From: Pseudomonas sp. LS.1a
GTDB lineage: Bacteria; Pseudomonadota; Gammaproteobacteria; Pseudomonadales; Pseudomonadaceae
Reading direction: 5' to 3'
Length of the DNA: 64,000 nucleotides
NCBI RefSeq assembly: GCF_022533585.1
Contig: NZ_CP092827.1
Location: 3,822,001 to 3,886,000 of the forward strand
Positions 54,793 to 64,000 of this stretch are shown one piece after another (the first letter of the stretch is position 1; every line of letters begins with the position of its first letter). The notes under the pieces are model-generated. The model was not told where the DNA came from and did no database searches. It was given only the letters and a program-made list of their open reading frames with translations. Both the position numbers and the translations under genes were made by a program.

Positions 54793-55470
54793 ATGCAATA
54801 CAATCTCACCAGAATCGATCCGGATGCGCCCAACGAGCAGTACCCGGTCGGTGAACGGGAAACCGTCACCGATCAACTGCTAGAGGACCAGGTCCACAAG
54901 AACATCTTCATGGGCAAGCTTGAAGATGTGCTGCGTGGCGCGGTCAACTGGGGTCGCAAGAACTCCCTCTGGCCGTACAACTTCGGCCTGTCCTGCTGCT
55001 ACGTGGAAATGACCACGGCCTTCACGGCACCCCACGACATCGCCCGCTTCGGCGCCGAAGTCATCCGGGCCTCGCCGCGTCAGGCCGACTTCATGGTCAT
55101 CGCCGGTACCTGCTTCGTCAAAATGGCGCCGATCATTCAGCGCCTGTACGAGCAGATGCTCGAACCGAAATGGGTCATTTCCATGGGTTCATGCGCCAAC
55201 TCCGGCGGCATGTACGACATCTACTCGGTCGTTCAGGGGGTCGACAAGTTCCTCCCCGTGGACGTCTATGTGCCTGGCTGCCCGCCACGCCCTGAGGCTT
55301 TCCTGCAAGGCTTGATGCTGCTGCAGGAGTCGATCGGCCAAGAACGACGCCCGCTTTCCTGGGTTGTTGGTGATCAAGGTATTTACCGTGCCGAGATGCC
55401 AGCCCAGAAAGACCTGCGTCGTGAGCAGCGCATTGCAGTAACCAACCTGCGCAGCCCCGACGAAGTCTGA
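54793..55470 (+). CDS. nuoB: NADH-quinone oxidoreductase subunit B
   Basis: 225 residues; carries iron-sulfur cluster N2, the last before quinone. Ligands visible are the tandem Cys68-Cys69 (LSCCYVEM), Cys134 (MGSCANSGG) and Cys163 ([11 protein letters not shown]). It starts ten bases after nuoA. Confidence 0.97.
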   Translation: MQYNLTRIDPDAPNEQYPVGERETVTDQLLEDQVHKNIFMGKLEDVLRGAVNWGRKNSLWPYNFGLSCCYVEMTTAFTAPHDIARFGAEVIRASPRQADFMVIAGTCFVKMAPIIQRLYEQMLEPKWVISMGSCANSGGMYDIYSVVQGVDKFLPVDVYVPGCPPRPEAFLQGLMLLQESIGQERRPLSWVVGDQGIYRAEMPAQKDLRREQRIAVTNLRSPDEV

Positions 55471-55530
55471 TCCAGCGACCTGCCGCCCGCTCCCCTGGAG
55501 CCGGCGGCCTGGCTTCATTCTTAACGTTGA

Positions 55531-57330
<1,800 letters not shown>

Positions 57331-57332
57331 GC

Positions 57333-57830
57333 ATGAACAGCACGCTTATCCAGACAGACCGTTTCGCCCTGAGCGAAACCGAGCGCTCGGCCATCGAGCA
57401 CGAAATGCATCACTACGAGGACCCGCGCGCGGCGTCCATCGAAGCCCTGAAGATCGTCCAGAAGGAACGTGGCTGGGTGCCGGACGGCGCCATCCACGCC
57501 ATCGGTGAAGTGCTGGGCATTCCGGCCAGCGACGTCGAAGGTGTCGCCACTTTCTACAGCCAGATCTTCCGTCAGCCGGTCGGCCGCCACATCATCCGTG
57601 TGTGCGACAGCATGGTCTGCTACATCGGCGGCCATGAGTCGGTGGTCAGCCAGATCCAGAGCGAGCTGGGCATCGGCCTCGGCCAGACCACCGCGGACGG
57701 GCGTTTCACCCTGCTGCCGGTGTGCTGCCTGGGCAACTGCGACAAGGCCCCGGCGCTGATGATCGACGACGACACCTTCGGTGACGTGCAGCCGGCTGGC
57801 GTTTCCAAACTGCTGGAGGGTTACGTATGA
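57333..57830 (+). CDS. nuoE: NADH-quinone oxidoreductase subunit E
   Basis: 165 residues with the [2Fe-2S] cluster N1a bound by Cys91 and Cys96 ([11 protein letters not shown]) and Cys132 and Cys136 (CLGNCDKAP). Part of the NADH-oxidising module. Its TGA overlaps the nuoF ATG as ATGA. Confidence 0.97.
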   Translation: MNSTLIQTDRFALSETERSAIEHEMHHYEDPRAASIEALKIVQKERGWVPDGAIHAIGEVLGIPASDVEGVATFYSQIFRQPVGRHIIRVCDSMVCYIGGHESVVSQIQSELGIGLGQTTADGRFTLLPVCCLGNCDKAPALMIDDDTFGDVQPAGVSKLLEGYV

Positions 57831-59191
57831 CCATTACTTCCTTCGGCCCGGCCAACCGCATCGCGCGCACGGCCGAAACCCACCCGCTGACCTGGCGCCT
57901 GCGTGACGACGGCGAGCCGGTATGGCTTGCCGAGTACGAATCGAAGAACGGCTACGCTGCCGCGCGCAAGGCACTGGCGCAGATGTCGGCCGACGACATC
58001 GTGCAAAGCGTCAAGGACTCCGGCCTCAAGGGCCGCGGTGGCGCAGGCTTCCCCACTGGCGTGAAGTGGGGCCTGATGCCCAAAGACGAATCCATGAACA
58101 TCCGCTACCTGCTGTGCAACGCGGACGAAATGGAGCCGAACACCTGGAAGGACCGCATGCTGATGGAGCAACAGCCCCATCTGCTGGTCGAGGGCATGCT
58201 GATCAGCGCCCGCGCCCTGAAGGCCTACCGTGGCTACATCTTCCTGCGTGGCGAATACACCACCGCAGCGAAGAACCTCAACCGCGCCATCGAGGAAGCC
58301 AAGGCCGCCGGCCTGCTGGGCAAGAACATCCTCGGCAGCGGTTTCGATTTCGAGCTGTTCGTGCACACCGGTGCCGGCCGCTACATCTGCGGTGAAGAAA
58401 CCGCACTGATCAACTCGCTGGAAGGCCGCCGCGCCAACCCACGCTCCAAGCCGCCCTTCCCTGCTGCCGTTGGTGTGTGGGGCAAGCCGACGTGCGTGAA
58501 CAACGTCGAAACCCTGTGCAACGTCCCGGCCATCGTCGCCAACGGCAACGACTGGTACAAGTCGCTGGCCCGCGAAGGCAGTGAAGACCACGGCACCAAG
58601 CTGATGGGCTTCTCCGGCAAGGTGAAGAACCCGGGCCTGTGGGAACTGCCATTCGGCGTCACCGCCCGTGAACTGTTCGAAGACTACGCCGGCGGCATGC
58701 GCGACGGCTTCAAGCTCAAGTGCTGGCAGCCAGGCGGCGCCGGTACCGGTTTCCTGCTGCCCGAGCACCTCGACGCGCAGATGTACGCCGGTGGCATCGC
58801 CAAGGTCGGCACCCGTATGGGTACTGGTCTGGCCATGGCGGTGGACGACAGCATCAACATGGTTTCGCTGCTGCGCAACATGGAAGAGTTCTTCGCCCGC
58901 GAGTCGTGCGGCTGGTGCACTCCATGCCGTGACGGCCTGCCGTGGAGCGTGAAGATGCTGCGCGCACTGGAAAAAGGCCAGGGCCGCGCCGAAGACATCG
59001 AGACGCTGCTGGGCCTGGTCAACTTCCTCGGCCCTGGCCGTACCTTCTGTGCTCACGCACCAGGTGCCGTCGAGCCGCTGGGCAGTGCCATCAAATACTT
59101 CCGCTCGGAGTTCGAGGCGGGTGTCGCCCCAGCAAGTGCTGGCGATGCACTGCGTCCAAATCTGGCGAAGCCGATCGTGGTCGGCGCATAA
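57827..59191 (+). CDS. nuoF: NADH-quinone oxidoreductase subunit F
   Basis: 454 residues; binds NADH and FMN ([30 protein letters not shown]) and the [4Fe-4S] cluster N3 ([12 protein letters not shown] with the fourth Cys in TFCAHAPGA). Electron entry point of complex I. It is followed by a 132-bp gap before nuoG, longer than the other junctions in the operon, containing a small CCCGC/GCGGG hairpin at 59288-59301. Confidence 0.97.
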   Translation: MTITSFGPANRIARTAETHPLTWRLRDDGEPVWLAEYESKNGYAAARKALAQMSADDIVQSVKDSGLKGRGGAGFPTGVKWGLMPKDESMNIRYLLCNADEMEPNTWKDRMLMEQQPHLLVEGMLISARALKAYRGYIFLRGEYTTAAKNLNRAIEEAKAAGLLGKNILGSGFDFELFVHTGAGRYICGEETALINSLEGRRANPRSKPPFPAAVGVWGKPTCVNNVETLCNVPAIVANGNDWYKSLAREGSEDHGTKLMGFSGKVKNPGLWELPFGVTARELFEDYAGGMRDGFKLKCWQPGGAGTGFLLPEHLDAQMYAGGIAKVGTRMGTGLAMAVDDSINMVSLLRNMEEFFARESCGWCTPCRDGLPWSVKMLRALEKGQGRAEDIETLLGLVNFLGPGRTFCAHAPGAVEPLGSAIKYFRSEFEAGVAPASAGDALRPNLAKPIVVGA

Positions 59192-59323
59192 CAAGATGAT
59201 TAGGCGGGTGGTCCGTGCCACTCGCCAGCTTGCCGGCAGGCCCGAGAAATCGTGGCGTGTCGCAAGCTCACCGATTTCCATTAGCCACGCCCGCTCACGC
59301 GGGCCAACGAAGAACTTTGAACA

Positions 59324-62038
59324 ATGGCCACTATCCACGTAGACGGCAAAGCGCTCGAAGTCAACGGTGCAGACAACCTGTTACAGGCCTGTCTGTCGCT
59401 CGGCCTCGACATCCCTTATTTCTGCTGGCACCCGGCGCTTGGTAGCGTTGGTGCCTGCCGGCAGTGCGCGGTCAAGCAGTACACCGACGAGAACGACACC
59501 CGCGGTCGTATCGTCATGTCCTGCATGACCCCTGCCTCCGACGGCACCTGGATCTCCATCGACGATGAAGAATCCAAGGCGTTCCGCGCCAGCGTCGTCG
59601 AATGGCTGATGACCAACCACCCGCACGACTGCCCGGTGTGCGAGGAAGGCGGTCACTGCCACCTGCAGGACATGACGGTAATGACCGGCCACAACGAGCG
59701 CCGCTACCGTTTCACCAAGCGTACCCACCAGAACCAGGACCTCGGCCCGTTCATCGCCCATGAGATGAACCGCTGCATCGCCTGCTACCGCTGCGTGCGC
59801 TACTACAAGGACTATGCCGGTGGTACCGACCTGGGCGTGTACGGCGCCCACGACAACGTGTACTTCGGCCGCGTCGAAGACGGCGTGCTGGAAAGCGAAT
59901 TCTCCGGCAACCTGACCGAGGTCTGCCCGACCGGCGTGTTCACCGACAAGACCCACTCCGAGCGCTACAACCGCAAGTGGGACATGCAGTTCGCCCCGAG
60001 CATCTGCCACGGCTGCTCCAGCGGCTGCAACATCAGCCCGGGCGAGCGCTACGGCGAACTGCGCCGGGTCGAAAACCGCTTCAACGGTTCGGTCAACCAG
60101 TACTTCCTGTGCGACCGCGGCCGCTTCGGCTATGGCTACGTCAACCGCAAGGATCGCCCACGCCAGCCACACCTGGCCGACGGCACCAAGCTGGGCCTGG
60201 ACGCCGCCCTGGACAAGGCCGCCGACCTGCTGCGCGGCCGCACCATCGTTGGTATCGGTTCGCCACGCGCCAGCCTGGAAAGCAACTACGGCCTGCGTGA
60301 GCTGGTCGGTGCCGAGTACTTCTACTCGGGTATGGAAGCCGGCGAACTGGCCCGCGTACGCCTGGCCCTGAACGTGCTGAACAACAGCCCGCTGCCGGTC
60401 CCGACCCTGCGCGACATCGAAGACCACGACGCCGTCTTCGTGCTCGGTGAAGACCTGACCCAGACCGCTGCCCGCGTCGCCCTGGCCGTGCGCCAGGCCA
60501 CCAAGGGCAAGGCCGAGGCCATGGCCGAAGCGATGAAAGTGCAGCCGTGGCTCGACGCCGCCGTGAAGAACATCGGCCAGCACGCGCTGTACCCGCTGTT
60601 CATCGCTTCGCTGGCTGAAACCAAGCTGGACGACGTCGCCGAAGAATGCGTGCACGCCGCCCCGGCCGACCTGGCCCGCATCGGTTTCGCCGTGGCCCAC
60701 GCCATCGACCCGAGCGCCCCAGCCGTCGAAGGCCTGGACGCCGAAGCGCAAGCCCTGGCCCAGCGCATCGCCGACGCCCTGGTCGCCGCCAAGCGCCCAC
60801 TGGTCGTAGCCGGTACCTCGCTGGCCGACCCGGCACTGATCGAAGCCGCCGCCAACATCGCCAAGGCGCTGAAGCTGCGCGAGAAGAACGGCTCGCTGAG
60901 CCTGGTGGTGCCTGAAGCCAACAGCCTCGGCATGGCCATGCTCGGTGGCGAGTCGGTCGATGCCGCGCTGGACGCGGTCATCAGCGGCAAGGCCGATGCC
61001 ATCGTCGTGCTGGAAAACGACCTGTACACCCGCGTACCGGCCGCCAAGGTCGACGCTGCCCTGGCCGCGGCCAAGGTAGTGATCGTTGCCGACCACTCGA
61101 AAACGCCGACTGTCGACCGCGCCCACCTGGTGCTGCCAGCTGCCTCGTTCGCCGAAGGCGACGGTACCCTGGTCAGCCAGGAAGGCCGTGCCCAGCGCTT
61201 CTTCCAGGTGTTCGACCCGCAGTACCTGGACAGCAGCATCCAGATCCACGAAGGCTGGCGCTGGATGCACGCCCTGCGTGCCACCCTGCTGAACAAGCCG
61301 GTCGACTGGACCCAGCTGGACCACGTCACCAGCGCCTGCGCCGAAGCCGTCCCGCAACTGGCCGGCATCGTCAACGCTGCGCCAGGCGCCGCGTTCCGCA
61401 TCAAGGGCTTGAAACTGGCCCGTGAGCCGCTGCGCTATTCCGGCCGTACCGCCATGCGCGCCAACATCAGCGTGCACGAGCCGCGCACCCCGCAAGACAA
61501 GGACACCGCGTTCGCCTTCTCCATGGAAGGCTACTCGGGCTCGGCCGAACCGCGCCAGCAAGTGCCGTTCGCCTGGTCGCCGGGCTGGAACTCGCCGCAA
61601 GCCTGGAACAAGTTCCAGGACGAGGTCGGTGGCCACCTGCGTGCCGGTGACCCAGGCGTACGTCTGATCGAATCGCAAGGCGACCGCCTGCACTGGTTCA
61701 ACGCCATTCCGGGCGCCTTCAACCCGGCCCGTGGCACCTGGACTGCCGTGCCGTTCTTCCACCTGTTCGGCAGCGAAGAAAGCTCCTCGCGCGCCGCCCC
61801 GGTGCAAGAGCGCATCCCGGCAGCCTATGTGGCCCTGGCCAAGTCCGAAGCCGACCGCCTGGGCGTCAACGACGGTGCCCTGCTGAGCCTGAACGTGGGC
61901 GGTGTGGCCCTGCGCCTGCCACTGCGTATCAATGAAGAGCTGGGCGCCGGCCTGGTCGCGTTGCCGAAAGGCCTGGCTGGCATTCCGCCTGCCATCTTCG
62001 GTGCATCCGTCGAAGGTCTGCAGGAGGCAGCACAATGA
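59324..62038 (+). CDS. nuoG: NADH-quinone oxidoreductase subunit G
   Basis: 904 residues, the largest peripheral-arm subunit. [2Fe-2S] ligands are Cys34, Cys45, Cys48 and Cys67; then [16 protein letters not shown] (N5 region), [11 protein letters not shown] with its partner cysteine, and a second motif [19 protein letters not shown] at the start of the molybdopterin oxidoreductase-like domain (the extra N7 cluster). The ribosome site is weak. Its TGA overlaps the nuoH ATG. Confidence 0.97.
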   Translation: MATIHVDGKALEVNGADNLLQACLSLGLDIPYFCWHPALGSVGACRQCAVKQYTDENDTRGRIVMSCMTPASDGTWISIDDEESKAFRASVVEWLMTNHPHDCPVCEEGGHCHLQDMTVMTGHNERRYRFTKRTHQNQDLGPFIAHEMNRCIACYRCVRYYKDYAGGTDLGVYGAHDNVYFGRVEDGVLESEFSGNLTEVCPTGVFTDKTHSERYNRKWDMQFAPSICHGCSSGCNISPGERYGELRRVENRFNGSVNQYFLCDRGRFGYGYVNRKDRPRQPHLADGTKLGLDAALDKAADLLRGRTIVGIGSPRASLESNYGLRELVGAEYFYSGMEAGELARVRLALNVLNNSPLPVPTLRDIEDHDAVFVLGEDLTQTAARVALAVRQATKGKAEAMAEAMKVQPWLDAAVKNIGQHALYPLFIASLAETKLDDVAEECVHAAPADLARIGFAVAHAIDPSAPAVEGLDAEAQALAQRIADALVAAKRPLVVAGTSLADPALIEAAANIAKALKLREKNGSLSLVVPEANSLGMAMLGGESVDAALDAVISGKADAIVVLENDLYTRVPAAKVDAALAAAKVVIVADHSKTPTVDRAHLVLPAASFAEGDGTLVSQEGRAQRFFQVFDPQYLDSSIQIHEGWRWMHALRATLLNKPVDWTQLDHVTSACAEAVPQLAGIVNAAPGAAFRIKGLKLAREPLRYSGRTAMRANISVHEPRTPQDKDTAFAFSMEGYSGSAEPRQQVPFAWSPGWNSPQAWNKFQDEVGGHLRAGDPGVRLIESQGDRLHWFNAIPGAFNPARGTWTAVPFFHLFGSEESSSRAAPVQERIPAAYVALAKSEADRLGVNDGALLSLNVGGVALRLPLRINEELGAGLVALPKGLAGIPPAIFGASVEGLQEAAQ

Positions 62039-63042
62039 GCTGGTTCACCCCCGAAGTGATCGATGTGATCCTCACCGTGCTGCGGGCCATCGTGGTCCTG
62101 CTGGCGGTGGTGGTCTGTGGCGCGCTGCTCAGCTTCGTCGAGCGTCGCCTGCTGGGCTGGTGGCAGGACCGTTACGGTCCGAACCGCGTCGGCCCTTACG
62201 GCATGTTCCAGATCGCTGCCGACATGCTGAAGATGTTCTTCAAGGAAGACTGGAACCCACCCTTCGTCGACCGTGTGATCTTCACCCTGGCACCGGTAGT
62301 GGCCATGAGCGCCCTGCTGATCGCCTTCGTGGTCATCCCGATCACCCCGACCTGGGGCGTTGCCGACCTGAACATCGGCCTGCTGTTCTTCTTCGCCATG
62401 GCCGGCCTGTCGGTCTACGCGGTGCTGTTCGCCGGCTGGTCGTCGAACAACAAGTACGCCCTGCTGGGCAGCTTGCGTGCCTCGGCACAGACCGTGTCGT
62501 ACGAAGTGTTCCTGGGCCTGGCGCTGATGGGCGTGGTGGTACAGGTGGGCTCGTTCAACATGCGCGACATCGTTGAATACCAGGCGCAGAACCTGTGGTT
62601 CATCATTCCGCAGTTCTTCGGCTTCTGCACCTTCTTCATCGCTGGCGTCGCCGTGACTCACCGTCACCCGTTCGACCAGCCAGAAGCGGAACAGGAACTG
62701 GCCGACGGCTACCACATCGAGTATGCCGGCATGAAATGGGGCATGTTCTTCGTCGGTGAGTACATCGGCATCATCCTCATCTCGGCGCTGCTGGTAACCC
62801 TGTTCTTCGGCGGCTGGCACGGCCCGTTCGGCATCCTGCCGCAACTGTCGTTCCTGTGGTTCGCACTGAAGACCGCGTTCTTCATCATGCTGTTCATCCT
62901 GCTGCGCGCCTCGATCCCGCGCCCACGCTATGACCAGGTGATGGACTTCAGCTGGAAGTTCTGCCTGCCGCTGACCCTGATCAATTTGCTGGTGACCGCT
63001 GCGATCGTGCTCTACAACACGCCAGCCGTCGCGGCCCAGTGA
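62035..63042 (+). CDS. nuoH: NADH-quinone oxidoreductase subunit H
   Basis: 335-residue membrane subunit with about eight helices, linking the membrane arm to the quinone cavity. [21 protein letters not shown] and [29 protein letters not shown] are the invariant loops. Confidence 0.97.
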   Translation: MSWFTPEVIDVILTVLRAIVVLLAVVVCGALLSFVERRLLGWWQDRYGPNRVGPYGMFQIAADMLKMFFKEDWNPPFVDRVIFTLAPVVAMSALLIAFVVIPITPTWGVADLNIGLLFFFAMAGLSVYAVLFAGWSSNNKYALLGSLRASAQTVSYEVFLGLALMGVVVQVGSFNMRDIVEYQAQNLWFIIPQFFGFCTFFIAGVAVTHRHPFDQPEAEQELADGYHIEYAGMKWGMFFVGEYIGIILISALLVTLFFGGWHGPFGILPQLSFLWFALKTAFFIMLFILLRASIPRPRYDQVMDFSWKFCLPLTLINLLVTAAIVLYNTPAVAAQ

Positions 63043-63053
63043 GGATTTGACCC

Positions 63054-63602
63054 ATGTTCAAGTATATCGGCGACATCGTTAAGGGCACCGGCACCCAGCT
63101 GCGCAGCCTGGCAATGGTGTTCTCCCACGGGTTCCGCAAGCGCGACACCCTGCAGTACCCCGAAGAGCCCGTGTACCTGCCGCCGCGCTACCGCGGCCGC
63201 ATCGTCCTCACCCGCGACCCCGATGGCGAGGAGCGCTGCGTAGCGTGCAACCTCTGCGCGGTGGCCTGCCCGGTCGGCTGCATCTCGCTGCAGAAGGCCG
63301 AGACCGAGGACGGCCGCTGGTACCCGGAGTTCTTCCGCATCAACTTCTCGCGCTGCATCTTCTGCGGCCTGTGTGAAGAAGCGTGCCCGACCACCGCGAT
63401 CCAGCTGACTCCGGATTTCGAAATGGCCGAGTTCAAGCGTCAGGACCTGGTTTACGAGAAAGAAGATCTGCTGATCTCCGGCCCCGGCAAGAACCCTGAC
63501 TACAACTTCTACCGTGTTGCCGGTATGGCGATCGCTGGCAAGCCGAAGGGCTCTGCACAGAACGAAGCCGAGCCGATCAACGTGAAGAGCTTGCTCCCAT
63601 AA
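63054..63602 (+). CDS. nuoI: NADH-quinone oxidoreductase subunit I
   Basis: 182 residues with two [4Fe-4S] ferredoxin motifs (clusters N6a, N6b): Cys62, 65, 68, 72 and Cys101, 104, 107, 111. It carries electrons from the peripheral arm to NuoB. It starts 11 bases after nuoH. Confidence 0.97.
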   Translation: MFKYIGDIVKGTGTQLRSLAMVFSHGFRKRDTLQYPEEPVYLPPRYRGRIVLTRDPDGEERCVACNLCAVACPVGCISLQKAETEDGRWYPEFFRINFSRCIFCGLCEEACPTTAIQLTPDFEMAEFKRQDLVYEKEDLLISGPGKNPDYNFYRVAGMAIAGKPKGSAQNEAEPINVKSLLP

Positions 63603-63612
63603 GGACAGAAAG

Positions 63613-64000
63613 ATGGAATTCGCTTTCTACTTCGCATCCGGGATCGCCGTGGTCTCCACCCTTCGGGTGGTGACCGGCACCAACCCCGTGCACGCCTTGC
63701 TTTACCTGATCATTTCGCTGATTTCCGTGGCCATGATCTTCTTCGCCCTGGGTGCGCCGTTCGCCGGCGCCCTGGAAGTGATCGCCTACGCCGGCGCCAT
63801 CATGGTGCTGTTCGTGTTCGTGGTGATGATGCTCAACCTCGGGCCGGCATCGGTCGCCCAGGAACGGGGCTGGCTCAAGCCCGGTATCTGGGCCGGGCCT
63901 GTGATCCTCGCCGCCCTGCTGCTGCTGGAGCTGCTGTACGTGCTGTTCGTCGCCCCGAGCGGCGCCGCCATCAGCGGTACCACCGTGGGCCCGAAAGCAG
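63613..64000 (+). CDS. nuoJ: NADH-quinone oxidoreductase subunit J, cut by the window edge
   Basis: The frame opens with MEFAFYFASGIAVVSTLRVV ten bases after nuoI and is open to the last base (129 codons visible). NPVHALLYLIISLISVAMIFF and VIAYAGAIMVLFVFVVMML are the conserved NuoJ helices. The rest of the operon (nuoK-N) should follow to the right. Confidence 0.95.
   Translation, partial: MEFAFYFASGIAVVSTLRVVTGTNPVHALLYLIISLISVAMIFFALGAPFAGALEVIAYAGAIMVLFVFVVMMLNLGPASVAQERGWLKPGIWAGPVILAALLLLELLYVLFVAPSGAAISGTTVGPKA

Noticed and set aside
59381..62035. 884-codon open frame antisense to nuoG
   Set aside because: Shadow frame produced by the codon bias of nuoG; repetitive Gly/Val/Gln sequence.

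Overview
The window is a GC-rich chromosomal segment from a Pseudomonas of the P. putida group. The evidence is the gacA-uvrC-pgsA-tRNA-Gly block, a fused nuoCD inside a nuoA-J operon preceded by isocitrate lyase, a second EF-G gene, and many ~35-bp REP elements of the P. putida type (core GCGGSTNAASCCGC next to CTCCCACAGG), mostly as inverted pairs. There is no plasmid or phage backbone, integrase or transposase.

Layout. (1) 1-3246, minor accessory genes: the end of a short FecR-like anti-sigma gene, a lower-GC MFS exporter next to the 3' remnant of another gene, and an SRPBCC protein with an aldo/keto reductase. (2) 3467-12093, sulfur amino acid block: a stand-alone AceE-type 2-oxoacid dehydrogenase E1 and a D-cysteine desulfhydrase-family enzyme with a divergent LysR regulator, then a four-gene cystine-type ABC importer and a GntR/FadR-type regulator. 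(3) 12094-32068, organosulfur cluster: two complete dipeptide-type ABC importers, two DszC-like flavin monooxygenases, one DszA/NtaA-type FMN monooxygenase, an aldo/keto reductase, an MFS exporter and a divergently transcribed TonB-dependent receptor. (4) 32215-52800, core housekeeping genes: adenosine-specific kinase family protein, tRNA-Gly, pgsA, uvrC, gacA, small regulators, a Pit phosphate transporter, GST, a thioesterase, an amino acid permease with LysR and class III aminotransferase, EF-G2, a SulP transporter, a mini-secretin and aceA. (5) 53324-64000: a YhhN protein and the nuo operon, cut in nuoJ by the window edge.

The most interesting content is region 3 together with the importer of region 2. 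I find GG-N10-GC elements close to the sigma-54 consensus (TGGCACG-N4-TTGCW) before the first gene of each importer operon and before the TonB receptor: 11188-11203, 20041-20056, 29469-29484 and 29861-29876, with a weaker one at 14736-14751. Both promoters in the 29.4-30.0 kb divergent region, and probably the one at 20 kb, have a partly palindromic TGTTS-N6-CRACA motif 70-85 bp upstream, where an enhancer-binding protein would sit. This fits a sulfur-starvation regulon of the SfnR/sigma-54 kind. In this model an unknown organosulfur compound crosses the outer membrane through the receptor and the inner membrane through the ABC importers, and is then desulfurised by reduced-flavin monooxygenases whose flavin reductase must be encoded elsewhere. 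Sulfur amino acids entering by the cystine-type system would be opened by the desulfhydrase, and the resulting 2-oxoacid oxidised by the AceE-like E1. Function and substrate are inferred; the promoter elements and gene order are read directly.
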